Source: Microthrixaceae bacterium (GTDB lineage: Bacteria; Actinomycetota; Acidimicrobiia; Acidimicrobiales; Microtrichaceae). Taken from it: a stretch of DNA of 64,000 nucleotides. The translations under genes and the position numbers were made by a program. Positions 15,855-24,069 of this stretch are shown piece after piece. Within the stretch, counting starts at the first letter, position 1, and each line of letters opens with the position of its first letter. The notes below the pieces were generated by a model that saw only the letters and a list, made by a program, of their open reading frames with translations, was not told the DNA's origin and did no database searches. Location: assembly GCA_023958095.1 (NCBI GenBank), contig JAMLGJ010000001.1, forward strand, positions 62,001 to 126,000, read 5' to 3'.

Positions 15855-17051
15855 CTACTTCCGTGGCAGGCCGAGCACCCGCTCGGCGATGATGTTGCGC
15901 TGGATCTCGTTGGTGCCTGCGTAGATGGGACCCGACAGGGCGAACTGGTAGCCCTTCATCCACGGGCCGTCCAGTTCGGCCTCGGGGCCCAGCAGGTCGA
16001 GTGCGGCACGGTGGAGTCGCAGGTCCATCTCCGACCAGAACACCTTGTTGTAGGAGGACCGGGCACCCGGGGAGACCCCCTCGGTGATCCCGGTCACGTC
16101 CGAGAGCGTGTGCAACGCGTAGGACTCGGCATCGATCCACGCCTCCGTGACCGCGTCGAGCATGTCCCCGGACACCCCCGGATCCCCCGCACGTCGGGAT
16201 GCCAACTCCACGAGCCGGGTCGCCGTGGCGCGGAAGCGCCCGGGCGACCGCAGCGTCAGGCCGCGCTCTGAGCTGGTCGTGGCCATGGCCACACCCCAGC
16301 CGTCGTTCACCTCGCCGAGGATGCCGCCCCGGTCCATCACCGTGGCCATCGCCGCTTCGTCGGCGCCCTCGGGGTCCGGGATGTCGGGCACGAAGACGTC
16401 GTCGAGGAACACCTCGGCGAAGCCCTCGTCACCGTCGAGGCGACCGAAGCCCCTCACCGTGACACCATCCGCGTCGAGTGGCACCAGGAAGTAGGTGAGG
16501 CCCCGGTGACGCTGTGCCTCGGGATCGGTGCGGAACAGCCCGAACAGGTGGGTGCAGAACGCCCCGCGGGTGGTCCAGGTCTTCTGCCCGCTGAGACGCC
16601 ACCCTCCGGCATCGTCGTCGCGGACCGCCCTGGAGGAGATGCCAGCCAGGTCGGATCCCGCGTTGGGTTCCGACCAGCCCTGGCACCACAGGTCGACCGC
16701 CGCGGACATGCGGGGCAGGTAGTGGTCCTGCTGGGCGCGGGTGCCGAACTCGAAGATCGTCGGAGCCAGCAGGAAGATCCCGTTCTGGGTGATCCGTTGG
16801 GGAGCCCCGGCGGCGTAGTACTCCTCCTCGAAGATCAGCCACTCCCACAGCGAGGCGTCCCGGCCGCCATAGGCCTCGGGCCAGGACACCACCGCCCAGC
16901 GGTCGCGGTGCAACAGGCGTTCCCACTCGAGGTGGGCGGCGAATCCCTCACGCGTGTCCCCGGAGGGAAGTCCGGACGGGACGTTGTCGGCGAGCCATTC
17001 CCGGCACTCGGCCCGGAAGGCCTCCTCGGAGTCACTCCATGTCAGGTCCAT
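15855..17051 (-). CDS. Acyl-CoA dehydrogenase, first subunit of a putative alpha2beta2 pair
   Basis: A 398-residue ACAD with WCQGWSEPNAGSDLAGI and VWTT-like KTWTTRGAFCTHLF in the FAD-binding beta domain. The C-terminal GPIYAGTNEIQRNIIAERVLGLPRK has the acidic residue and FAD-binding signature. It resembles the FadE30/FadE31 group of the mycobacterial KstR2 regulon more than fatty-acid ACADs, from memory only. It lies 10 nt after ipdC and 5 nt before the partner ACAD. Likely role: dehydrogenation of a ring C/D intermediate CoA ester. Confidence 0.92.
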   Translation of the reverse strand: MDLTWSDSEEAFRAECREWLADNVPSGLPSGDTREGFAAHLEWERLLHRDRWAVVSWPEAYGGRDASLWEWLIFEEEYYAAGAPQRITQNGIFLLAPTIFEFGTRAQQDHYLPRMSAAVDLWCQGWSEPNAGSDLAGISSRAVRDDDAGGWRLSGQKTWTTRGAFCTHLFGLFRTDPEAQRHRGLTYFLVPLDADGVTVRGFGRLDGDEGFAEVFLDDVFVPDIPDPEGADEAAMATVMDRGGILGEVNDGWGVAMATTSSERGLTLRSPGRFRATATRLVELASRRAGDPGVSGDMLDAVTEAWIDAESYALHTLSDVTGITEGVSPGARSSYNKVFWSEMDLRLHRAALDLLGPEAELDGPWMKGYQFALSGPIYAGTNEIQRNIIAERVLGLPRK

Positions 17052-17061
17052 GCCCGCTCCA

Positions 17062-18171
17062 TCAGTTCTCGTCGGTGTCGACGGGGCCCGATCCGCACAG
17101 GCCCTCGAGTTGCTCCGATGCGCCGACGACGATCCCCTCGATCAGCTCGGCGACGGTGGGCAGGTCCTCGATGCTCCCCACCACCTGCCCGGTGGGCAGG
17201 ATTCCGACGCCGAGGTCACCGTCCACGACCGACGCACGGGTCATCATCGGCGCGTTCGCGGCGAGGGCGACCTGCGCCCAGGTGAGCTCGGAGTCGTCAT
17301 GCATGTTGCGAGCGGTCCGCAGCAGGTCCATCGGCGACGTTCCCGACTGGCGGGCGAATGCGAACGCGTTGCGCGCAGCGGCCAGGAAGCGCATCGGACC
17401 GCGGGCCGACTCGAGGCCGTCGATCACCTCGGTGCGGATCACGCGCTGGGGTGCGCCGTCTATGGCCGTGGTCACCACCGTGGAGTTGAGGCCGCTGCGG
17501 AGGTAGACGTCCTTGACGTGTTCCGGCACCTGGCTCTCGGCGGTGAGCAGGAACCGCGTGCCCATGGCGATCCCGTCGGCACCCCAGCCGAGCGCACCGG
17601 CCAACGAGGAGCCGTCGTGCATCCCGCCGGCAGCGAGGACCACCAGGTCCGATCCGCGGGTGGCCTCCACGACTCCGGGCACGAGCAGCGAGGTCGGGAT
17701 CGAGCCGGTGTGGCCTCCCCCCTCGCCTCCTTGGGCGATCACCGCGTCCACCCCCATGGAGAGCACCTTCTCGGCGTGCCTCGGGGCTCCGACGGTCACG
17801 ACGGTGGCCACTCCCGCATCCCCGAGTCGGGCAACCTGGTCCGCACGCGGGGCGGCGGCGAAGCTCGCAACCCTCACACCGCGCTCGATGATCAGTGAGA
17901 TCCGCTCCGCCGCGTCCGGCTGGCTCGGCAGGAGGTTGACCCCGAACGGGTTGGAGGTGCGGCCCTCGACCCGGGTGATCGCCGCTCCCAGCTCCTCGAG
18001 TGTCATGGTCGCCGAGGCGAGGATGCCCAGTCCGCCCGCCTCGGCGGTGGCCGCGGTGAGGCGGGCGCCCGAGACCCAGCCCATGCCGGTCTGCACGACC
18101 GGGTAGCGGACCCCGAAGAGCTCACAGGCCCTGGTCGACAACGCCGGATGGGCGGCGACCGGGGGGTTCAT
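17062..18171 (-). CDS. ipdC: IpdC-like flavin-dependent reductase (nitronate monooxygenase family)
   Basis: A 369-residue FMN TIM-barrel protein. YPVVQTGMGWVSG at the first strand, GGEGGGHTG (phosphate loop region) and VLAAGGMHDGSSLAGALGWGADGIAMGTRFL are the 2-nitropropane-dioxygenase/NMO family landmarks. Directly following ipdB it corresponds to IpdC (Rv3553), which is reported to help reduce the hydroxylated HIC-CoA intermediate of ring C/D catabolism. The frame is open upstream to 18288, but the ATG at 18171 overlaps the ipdB stop (ATGA) and begins the conserved part. Confidence 0.88.
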   Translation of the reverse strand: MNPPVAAHPALSTRACELFGVRYPVVQTGMGWVSGARLTAATAEAGGLGILASATMTLEELGAAITRVEGRTSNPFGVNLLPSQPDAAERISLIIERGVRVASFAAAPRADQVARLGDAGVATVVTVGAPRHAEKVLSMGVDAVIAQGGEGGGHTGSIPTSLLVPGVVEATRGSDLVVLAAGGMHDGSSLAGALGWGADGIAMGTRFLLTAESQVPEHVKDVYLRSGLNSTVVTTAIDGAPQRVIRTEVIDGLESARGPMRFLAAARNAFAFARQSGTSPMDLLRTARNMHDDSELTWAQVALAANAPMMTRASVVDGDLGVGILPTGQVVGSIEDLPTVAELIEGIVVGASEQLEGLCGSGPVDTDEN

Positions 18172-18971
18172 GACCCGGCCACCTCCCGGAACCTGAGGCC
18201 GCTTGGGTCGATCCGTTCCAGCTGCTGGAGTTCCTCGGGGGTGGGCAGCCGGCTCTCGGGAACCCCTTCGGGCACCACCAGATCGCACCCGGTTGCCTCG
18301 AGGACCTCCTCTACGGTCACGCCCGGGTGGACCGAACGCAACCGCATCGTGGGGGTGCCGGCGTCGTCGGTGGCGTCGAAGTCGATCACCGCCAGGTTCG
18401 ACACCACGCGGCGCACCTCGTGGAACCGCGACGCAACGGGGCCCAACGCCGCTGCACGGTCGTAGCCGACACCGCAGACCACGTCCACGGCGTCAACGAA
18501 GACGCGGGGGCCGTGCTTGGGCACCCAGTAGCTGGTGGTGTGGTTGATGGTGTTGCCGGGTGCGCCGCGGAAGCCCAGCACCTGCGACCTGGGCCGCTTC
18601 CAGTCACCGATCGCAGCGATGTTGGCGTTTCCGTACCGGTCGATCTGCACCGGTCCCATCATCACGTGGCGGCGGCCGTGCCAGAGCAGGCCGAACATCT
18701 CCCGGTAGGGGTTCCAGTGCGCGATCGTGCGCTGGGCGACGCGTTCCTGTTCGGACAGGCCGACCGGGGGCACGTTGTCGAGCAGGGTGTAGAAGCCGTC
18801 GGTGATGGCCAGTTGTGGTTCGCTGGTCGAGGCCGCCAACCGGCCTCCGATCAGGGGCAGGTTTCCGATCGGGTTGCACAGGCTCTCGCCGTCACCCGCG
18901 AAGCAGTCGGCGATCGCCACCGCGCATATGTCGGCCCTGGCGGGTGTGTCCATGTTGGCCGTGTTGCTCAT
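18168..18971 (-). CDS. ipdB: IpdB, beta subunit of ring C/D hydrolase (CoA-transferase fold)
   Basis: A 267-residue CoA-transferase family I protein. It has CNPIGNLPLIGGRLA, HVMMGPVQIDRYGNANI, GAPGNTINHTTSYWVPKHGPRVFV and RSVHPGVTVEEVLEATG. IpdAB is known to hydrolyse the C ring of COCHEA-CoA rather than transfer CoA. The GNTINHTTSYW segment is typical of IpdB and differs from the catalytic-Glu region of true transferases. It overlaps ipdA (ATGA at 18968-18971) and ipdC by 4 nt each, consistent with obligate co-translation of a heteromer. Confidence 0.93.
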   Translation of the reverse strand: MSNTANMDTPARADICAVAIADCFAGDGESLCNPIGNLPLIGGRLAASTSEPQLAITDGFYTLLDNVPPVGLSEQERVAQRTIAHWNPYREMFGLLWHGRRHVMMGPVQIDRYGNANIAAIGDWKRPRSQVLGFRGAPGNTINHTTSYWVPKHGPRVFVDAVDVVCGVGYDRAAALGPVASRFHEVRRVVSNLAVIDFDATDDAGTPTMRLRSVHPGVTVEEVLEATGCDLVVPEGVPESRLPTPEELQQLERIDPSGLRFREVAGS

Positions 18972-19876
18972 GACGTTCCTCCGCTGGCCGGTGAGCCCTG
19001 GTCGGCCGCGAGCTCCGACACCCGGGCCCGGTAGGTGGCCTCGTCCACCTCCAGGTAGCGCTTCGAGAAGGCCTCCCAGTCGTCGTCGTCGCGTGATGCC
19101 GTGGCGTAGAGCTTCTGGAAGGCCTCGTCGCGTCCGTAGTCGGGCGGGCACTCGGTGAAGTGCGCCCCTCCGGGTGCCTCGATGACACCGCTCACGTCCA
19201 GGCGCGAGATCCGCAGGTGGGTGAGGTCCGCGAGCGAGGCCAGCTCCTCGGTGGGCACGACCTCCTCACAGCTCACGAAGGCGCGGTCCGCCGCACGGAC
19301 GAACAGGTCGTCCATGAACGGGTCCTCTCCGAGCCACAGGGCGTTGCCGGAGCGGTCGGCGCGGTGCTGGTGCACGAACGCCGCGTCGAGGTGCAGCGCC
19401 GGCACCGCCAGCAGCTCCTCGTGCTCACCCGAGACCGGCTCGGGGTACGGCGAGCGCACCTTGCGCAGATCGGGCATGACCTCCGGGATGTCGGAGCCGA
19501 GCCCGGCCCGGGTGGGCAGGAACGGCACCCGCCAGCCGGCGGCCTGCAGGCCCAGCAGCAGCATCCCCTCGTCCCACTCCGCGGCGTCGATGCTCCCGGC
19601 CTGGCGGGCCAGCCGGTAGTTGGGCTCGAGGGGGATCGAATCGAGCGAGACGAAGCCCGACACGACCCGCGAGACCTTCCCGGAACGACACAGCAGGCCC
19701 ACGTCGGGCCCGCCATAGGCCACGACGGTCAGGTCCGTCAGGTCCGAGCGCAGGATCTCGCGCACCACCGACATGGGCTTGCGACGGCTGCCCCAGCCCC
19801 CGATGCCGATCGTCATCCCCGGCCGCAGCTCGGCAACGGCCTCGGCTTCGGTGAGCGACTTGTCCACTCCGGCCAC
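18968..19876 (-). CDS. ipdA: IpdA, alpha subunit of ring C/D hydrolase (CoA-transferase fold)
   Basis: A 302-residue protein very similar to M. tuberculosis IpdA (Rv3551), from recall. The shared blocks are RPGMTIGIGGWGSRRKPM, LTDLTVVAYGGPDVGLLC, GFVSLDS, EWDEGMLLLGLQAAGWRVPFLP and EAPGGAHFT..PDYGRDEAFQ. With IpdB it opens the last steroid ring. It begins with GTG 19876 with GGAGGGGG 5-6 nt upstream and a 19-bp palindrome 33 bp upstream. It is the first gene of an operon with ipdB, ipdC, two acyl-CoA dehydrogenases and an SDR. Confidence 0.95.
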   Translation of the reverse strand: MAGVDKSLTEAEAVAELRPGMTIGIGGWGSRRKPMSVVREILRSDLTDLTVVAYGGPDVGLLCRSGKVSRVVSGFVSLDSIPLEPNYRLARQAGSIDAAEWDEGMLLLGLQAAGWRVPFLPTRAGLGSDIPEVMPDLRKVRSPYPEPVSGEHEELLAVPALHLDAAFVHQHRADRSGNALWLGEDPFMDDLFVRAADRAFVSCEEVVPTEELASLADLTHLRISRLDVSGVIEAPGGAHFTECPPDYGRDEAFQKLYATASRDDDDWEAFSKRYLEVDEATYRARVSELAADQGSPASGGTS

Positions 19877-19908
19877 TGAACCCCCTCCGGGTCGGGTACG
19901 GCAGACGA

Positions 19909-19927
19909 ATCTGATGACCCGTCAGAT
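19909..19927. promoter_or_regulatory. Palindromic operator candidate (site 2 of 3) before ipdA
   Basis: ATCTGATGACCCGTCAGAT has 6-bp inverted ends and, read on the minus strand, CTGACGGGTCATCAG, one mismatch from site 3 at 23995-24009. It lies 33 bp upstream of the ipdA GTG, between ipdA and the divergent lipoprotein gene. This sequence does not fit the KstR2 consensus known to control ipd genes in mycobacteria (CAAG...CTTG). Confidence 0.65.
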
Positions 19928-20045
19928 CCGACAAGGTAGTGGGCAACCCCGATGAAGCCCCAATGAAGCCGGAATCGGCCCACCGACCCCTACACTGACC
20001 CGAACGCCTGCGCCCATATGCGCAACGACCCACCCTGGAGCACAC

Positions 20046-20675
20046 GTGAACACCGAAAAGACCCGCCTGATGCGCATCCTGGCCGTCTTGCTGGCCACCT
20101 TCGCCCTGGTGGCGGGTGCCTGCACCGACGACAAGTCCTCCGACGGGGACAGCTCCTCGGACGACTCCGAACAGGACTCCGGCTCCGGGGAGGACTCGGG
20201 TACCGACAGCGGGGACGTGGAGGAGGACTCGGGTTCCGAGGAGGGCGAGGACAGCGGGTCCGATGGTGACTTCATCGAGGTCGTGGCCGAGGCCACCGAG
20301 GACGTCCAGAACGCCGGCGACCCGTGTGACCTCTACAGCGCGGTGGCGGTGCTCGCCACGGTCGGCAATCCCGAGACCGTCGAGGAGACCCGTGCCGCGG
20401 TCGACTTCTACGTGGTGCTGGTCAACAAGATGGCCGACACCTCGAGCGACCCGGCCAACGCCGAGGCCCTGCGCACCGGGGCGGAACAGTTCGAGGCGTA
20501 CGCCAAGAGCGTCGACTACGACCCGGAGCAGATGGACCTGGCGGGCATGGGCCCGCAGTTCGAGGGCTCCGAGCAGCTGAACGTGGCCATGAACGAGTAC
20601 GGCAACACCGAGTTCGAGGAGTGCGACCTGCTCGAGGGCGACATCACCTCCCCCGACACCGGTGAGGCGGGCTGA
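20046..20675 (+). CDS. Secreted acidic lipoprotein, function unknown
   Basis: A 209-residue protein (or 201 from ATG 20070). A signal peptide MRILAVLLATFALVAGAC with a cysteine at the cleavage site suggests a lipoprotein, although the -3 residue of the lipobox is Ala rather than Leu. About 45 residues of Ser/Asp/Glu/Gly low-complexity linker follow, then a helical domain of about 120 residues with three further Cys (DPCDLYSA, EECDLLEG). No known domain is recognised. It diverges from ipdA across the site-2 palindrome, so it could share its control. GTG 20046 is the alternative start. Confidence 0.75.
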   Translation: MNTEKTRLMRILAVLLATFALVAGACTDDKSSDGDSSSDDSEQDSGSGEDSGTDSGDVEEDSGSEEGEDSGSDGDFIEVVAEATEDVQNAGDPCDLYSAVAVLATVGNPETVEETRAAVDFYVVLVNKMADTSSDPANAEALRTGAEQFEAYAKSVDYDPEQMDLAGMGPQFEGSEQLNVAMNEYGNTEFEECDLLEGDITSPDTGEAG

Positions 20676-20714
20676 GCCCTCCCCTTCGCGATCCGGGTCG
20701 CGTTCGGGGTCCTC

Positions 20715-21476
20715 TCAGCGTCCGCCGAAGTCCGCGTCGCGCTTCTCCACGAAGGCGTCACGGGCCTCGTCGGACACCCCGGTGAGGTTCAGCTCGAAGG
20801 TGAAGCCCTGCTCGTAGCGGTAGCTGCGGTTCACGTCCACGGGGTCGATCCCGTTGAGCGACTCCTTGGCCGCCCGGATGACGGTGCGGCTCTTGGAGGC
20901 GATCTTCGAGGCGATCCCCATGGCGGTGTCACGGAGCTGTTCTCGGGGCACCACCGCGGAGACCGAACCCCACCCGGCGAGCACCTCTGCGGTGACGGGT
21001 TCTGCGGTGTAGACCATCTCGCGCATGCGGTGCTGGGGAACCAGACGGGCCAGGTGCGTGGCGGCGCCGAGTGCACCCTGGTCCACCTCGGGAAGCCCGA
21101 ACCGGGTTCCCTCGGCCGCCACGACCACGTCCGCGTTGCCGACCAACCCGATGCCCCCACCCAGGCAGAAGTCGTGCACCGCGGCGATGACGGGAACCTC
21201 GCACTCATAGACCGCCCTGAAGGCGGCGTAGCAGCCGCGGTTGGCCCCGACCAGGGCCTCGAAGCCCTCGCTCCGCTGCATCTCCTTGATGTCCACCCCT
21301 GCGTTGAAGCCCTTGCCCTCGGCCCGGAGCACCACCACCGCGGCATCCTCGTCACGGCCGGCCTCGGTGAGCAGTTCGGCGAGTTCGAACCAACCGGCGA
21401 CCGTGAGTGCGTTTACCGGTGGGTGCTCCATGACCACCTCGGTGATGCCCCCGGAGCTCGTGACGGTGAATCCCAT
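20715..21476 (-). CDS. echA20: EchA20-like enoyl-CoA hydratase/hydrolase of steroid ring D
   Basis: A 253-residue crotonase-fold protein. It matches remembered M. tuberculosis EchA20 (Rv3550) in GKGFNAGVDIKEMQRSEGFEAL, ANRGCYAAFRAVYECEVPVIAAVHDFCLGGGIGLVGN, FGLPEVDQGALGAATHLARLVPQH and SYRYEQGFTFELNLTGV. EchA20 hydrolyses HIEC-CoA, opening ring D one step before IpdAB. The ATG at 21476 is 32 nt from the divergent SDR start. In mycobacteria echA20 is directly next to ipdA; here it follows the lipoprotein gene and is transcribed toward it. Confidence 0.93.
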   Translation of the reverse strand: MGFTVTSSGGITEVVMEHPPVNALTVAGWFELAELLTEAGRDEDAAVVVLRAEGKGFNAGVDIKEMQRSEGFEALVGANRGCYAAFRAVYECEVPVIAAVHDFCLGGGIGLVGNADVVVAAEGTRFGLPEVDQGALGAATHLARLVPQHRMREMVYTAEPVTAEVLAGWGSVSAVVPREQLRDTAMGIASKIASKSRTVIRAAKESLNGIDPVDVNRSYRYEQGFTFELNLTGVSDEARDAFVEKRDADFGGR

Positions 21477-21508
21477 GTCTGCCTCGCATGTCGGTAGCGT
21501 GCGCGCCC

Positions 21509-22315
21509 ATGAGTCAACACGATCCGCAGACCGCCGACACAGACGACCGCCTCGACCACACCGGCCGCGTGGTCCTGGTCACCGGGGGAACCAAGGGCAT
21601 CGGGGCGGTCCTCGTGCGCCGATTCCTCGACTGGGGTGCCGAGGTCATGACCTGTGGACGCAGCGAACCCGGAGCCCTCGCCTCGTCGGGATCCCGCAGC
21701 GCCGCCTTCATGGCCGCCGACATCCGCGACCCCGAACAGGCGGCCGCGCTGGTGGATGCCACCGTCGATCGTTTCGGACGGATCGACGCCGTGGTCAACA
21801 ACGCAGGAGGCGCCCCGCCGGCGGATGCCGCCACCGCCTCGCCGCGGTTCAGCGAATCCATCGTGCGCCTGAACCTGCTGGCCCCGCTGCACGTCGCCCA
21901 GCGCGCCAACCACCACATGCAACTCGGCGACGGCGGTGTGATCGTGAACATCGCATCGGTGTCGGCCACACGGCCCTCACCGGGCACCGCGGCATACGGC
22001 GCCGCCAAGGCCGGACTGCTGAACCTGACCAGCTCGCTCGCGGTCGAGTGGGCACCCAAGGTGCGCGTGGTGGCGATCGTCGCGGGCCTGATCGAGACCG
22101 AACAGGCCGAGTTGCACTACGGGGACGCCGAGTCGGTGGCCCGGGTCGCCGCGACGGTTCCCGCCGGAAGGCTCGGAACCCCCGAGGACCTCGCACAGGC
22201 CTGCCGCTGGCTGACCTCGCCCCTGTCGGAGTACATGTCCGGCACCGCCGTCTGGCTGCACGGAGGCGGTGAGAAGCCGGCGTTCCTCTCCGCGGTGGAA
22301 TCAGCGGCGGAATGA
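21509..22315 (+). CDS. Short-chain dehydrogenase/reductase, divergent from echA20
   Basis: A 268-residue classical SDR: TGGTKGIGAVLVRRF, NNAGGAPPADAATASPRF, NIASVSATRPSPGTAAYGAAKAGL (Ser and YxxxK). GLIETEQAELHYGD follows, and the C-terminus ends GTAVWLHGGGEKPAFL. It resembles the SDR that diverges from echA20 in mycobacterial steroid clusters (Rv3549c), which supports a ring C/D dehydrogenase role. An upstream in-frame ATG at 21488 gives seven more residues; neither start has a good ribosome site, so a leaderless message is possible. Confidence 0.88.
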   Translation: MSQHDPQTADTDDRLDHTGRVVLVTGGTKGIGAVLVRRFLDWGAEVMTCGRSEPGALASSGSRSAAFMAADIRDPEQAAALVDATVDRFGRIDAVVNNAGGAPPADAATASPRFSESIVRLNLLAPLHVAQRANHHMQLGDGGVIVNIASVSATRPSPGTAAYGAAKAGLLNLTSSLAVEWAPKVRVVAIVAGLIETEQAELHYGDAESVARVAATVPAGRLGTPEDLAQACRWLTSPLSEYMSGTAVWLHGGGEKPAFLSAVESAAE

Positions 22316-22436
22316 GCGGCGGAACCCGCGGCCGGGTCCGCGGGCGGGTCCGCCGGCCGGGCCGGCTGAGGTCCCCGAAGCGGCCCCGGCGTCTCCGTAG
22401 GATTGGGCCATCCTCAAGAAGGTCCTCATACCCGCG

Positions 22437-22973
22437 GTGCTGGTCCTGGGTCTGCTCGTGCTGCTGTCCCGGGGCGGCGCACTGGTCGACGGCGCGGACG
22501 CGCGCGTCGACATGCGCCTGGCCGACTCCGTGGGCCTGGACGAGGCCCGCGAGGACCTGACCACGCGGGCCACCGCGTCGTGGCAGGCCACCCGCACGGC
22601 GGAGAACACCGAGTCCGACGACAGCGCAATGGTCGAGTTCACCATGCCCGGATCCTCCATGGACGGCTTCATCGCGGAGCTGCGCCGCTACCCCGACGCG
22701 GCCGACGTGAAGGTGACCCTGGACGTGGATGCGGACCGGGTCGCTCCCCGGTCACTGGGTTCGGCGGACCCCGAGGAGACGGTCGAACCCGTGACGGTGC
22801 AGGTCAACCTCTCGGCCCAGAAGAACCTCTCTCCGCTCGTCACGATCATCGGGTTGCTCCTGGTGGCACTGCTGGCCGCCGGAGCGGCTGCTCTGCTGTG
22901 GAGGCGTTTCGGAGGCCTCGAGATCGACGACGCCCCCGAGGAGTCACCCCGGCGGTGGACCCACCGCCCCTGA
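22437..22973 (+). CDS. Small membrane-anchored protein, function unknown
   Basis: About 178 residues: an N-terminal hydrophobic helix, an extracytoplasmic domain of about 110 residues with predicted strand/helix alternation (SSMDGFIAELRRYPDAADVKVTLDVDAD), a second membrane helix (VTIIGLLLVALLAAGAAALLW) and a short acidic tail. The topology resembles actinobacterial proteins with a DUF4349-like extracytoplasmic domain; that is only a guess. The GTG at 22437 cuts into the first helix; the frame continues upstream to 22401 as ILKKVLIP, so the true start may be a rare codon such as ATC at 22410. Confidence 0.6.
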   Translation: MLVLGLLVLLSRGGALVDGADARVDMRLADSVGLDEAREDLTTRATASWQATRTAENTESDDSAMVEFTMPGSSMDGFIAELRRYPDAADVKVTLDVDADRVAPRSLGSADPEETVEPVTVQVNLSAQKNLSPLVTIIGLLLVALLAAGAAALLWRRFGGLEIDDAPEESPRRWTHRP

Positions 22974-23008
22974 GCCGTGTCGTCGGGCGGGGCCGTGTCG
23001 TCGGGCGG
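22973..23008. repeat. 18-bp direct repeat in a convergent gap
   Basis: Two tandem copies of GCCGTGTCGTCGGGCGG (plus one leading base) and a partial third copy fill the gap between the membrane protein and the convergent LLM oxidoreductase. No hairpin of terminator strength is formed. Confidence 0.7.
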
Positions 23009-23019
23009 GGCCGTGCCGG

Positions 23020-23922
23020 TCAGCGCAGTCCGAGGGCGTCGGACATCCGCTGCCAACCCCTGACCGGCACGGCTGTGGGGTCGGCCTCGAGCACCTGGAT
23101 GCACACGTGGTCCGCGCCGGCGTCCCGGTGCGCCTGCAGGCGTTGCAGAACGGTGTCCTCGTCGCCCCAGGCGACGATAGCGTCCACCAGCCGGTCCGCC
23201 CCGCCGTCGTTGACGATCTCGGACTCCTCGAACCCGAGCCGCATCAGGTTGTTGGCGTAGTTGGGCAACCCCAGGTAGATCGCCATGTGCTCCCGCGCGA
23301 TCCCCCGGGCGGTGTCGGGGTCCTCCTCGAGCACCACCATCTGCTCGACCGCGAGCAGCGGCTCCGGTCCCAGTGTGCGGCGCGCCACCTCGGTGTGCTC
23401 CGGTGGGACGAAGTACGGATGGGCGCCCGCGGTGCGCTCCGCGGCGAGGCGCAGCATCCTCGGTCCCAGCGCGGCCAGCACCATCTGGGCCGGTGGCTCG
23501 CCCCGCGGGGCCATGAACAACGCCTGGTCCATCGCATCGAGGTACTCGACCATGCCCGAGTAGGGCTTGTCGTAGCTGTGCTTGCGCACACCGGCCACCA
23601 GGTGCCCGTGACTCGCCCCGAGTCCCAACAGGAAGCGTCCCGGGTACGCCTCGTTGAGGGTCTCCTTGACGGCGTTGGTCGTGAGGGCGTCGCGCGCGTA
23701 GCGGTTCGCTATCCCCGTGGCCACCTTCATCCGTGAGGTGGCCTCGAGCATCAGGGTCGCCTCGATGAAGACGTCGCGGAACACCGTCTCGGGGATCCAC
23801 AGGGCGCCGAAGCCGAGCTCCTCGATCGCAGCCGCGTGTTCCCGGGCCGCCGAAGAGGCCACGAAGTCGAGCGCTCCGGTCCAGATTCCGTAGTCCCCGA
23901 GGTCGATGTGTGGGTTCTGCAT
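23020..23922 (-). CDS. LLM-class F420-dependent oxidoreductase, Rv3520c-like
   Basis: A 300-residue luciferase-like TIM barrel. It starts MQNPHIDLGDYGIWTGALDF and contains ELGFGALWIPE, RYARDALTTNAVKETLNEAYPGRFLLGLGASHG, and the segment SYDKPYSGMVEYLDAMDQALF, characteristic of the TIGR03620-type F420 group. The divergent arrangement with a DUF35 gene and an Ltp thiolase matches the order Rv3520c/Rv3521/Rv3522 of mycobacteria, where these genes belong to the sterol regulon. Likely role: an F420-linked reduction or oxidation in sterol side-chain or ring metabolism. Confidence 0.87.
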   Translation of the reverse strand: MQNPHIDLGDYGIWTGALDFVASSAAREHAAAIEELGFGALWIPETVFRDVFIEATLMLEATSRMKVATGIANRYARDALTTNAVKETLNEAYPGRFLLGLGASHGHLVAGVRKHSYDKPYSGMVEYLDAMDQALFMAPRGEPPAQMVLAALGPRMLRLAAERTAGAHPYFVPPEHTEVARRTLGPEPLLAVEQMVVLEEDPDTARGIAREHMAIYLGLPNYANNLMRLGFEESEIVNDGGADRLVDAIVAWGDEDTVLQRLQAHRDAGADHVCIQVLEADPTAVPVRGWQRMSDALGLR

Positions 23923-23994
23923 GGGCCCACGTTAGATGGGCCCGGGGTCGGTGAGGCCACGGTTGGATGGACCCGCGTCGGGGCCCTCGCTAAC

Positions 23995-24009
23995 CTGACG
24001 GGTCGTCAG
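23995..24009. promoter_or_regulatory. Palindromic operator candidate (site 3 of 3)
   Basis: CTGACGGGTCGTCAG is a perfect 6-bp inverted repeat with a 3-bp centre, 60 bp before the DUF35 gene and 72 bp from the divergent LLM gene. It is the most symmetric of the three related sites. Confidence 0.65.
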
Positions 24010-24069
24010 AAACGTGCCTTCCGGGACCGCACCCGGCGGCGCCACCGACCACGACCGGGGGCAGGCAGA

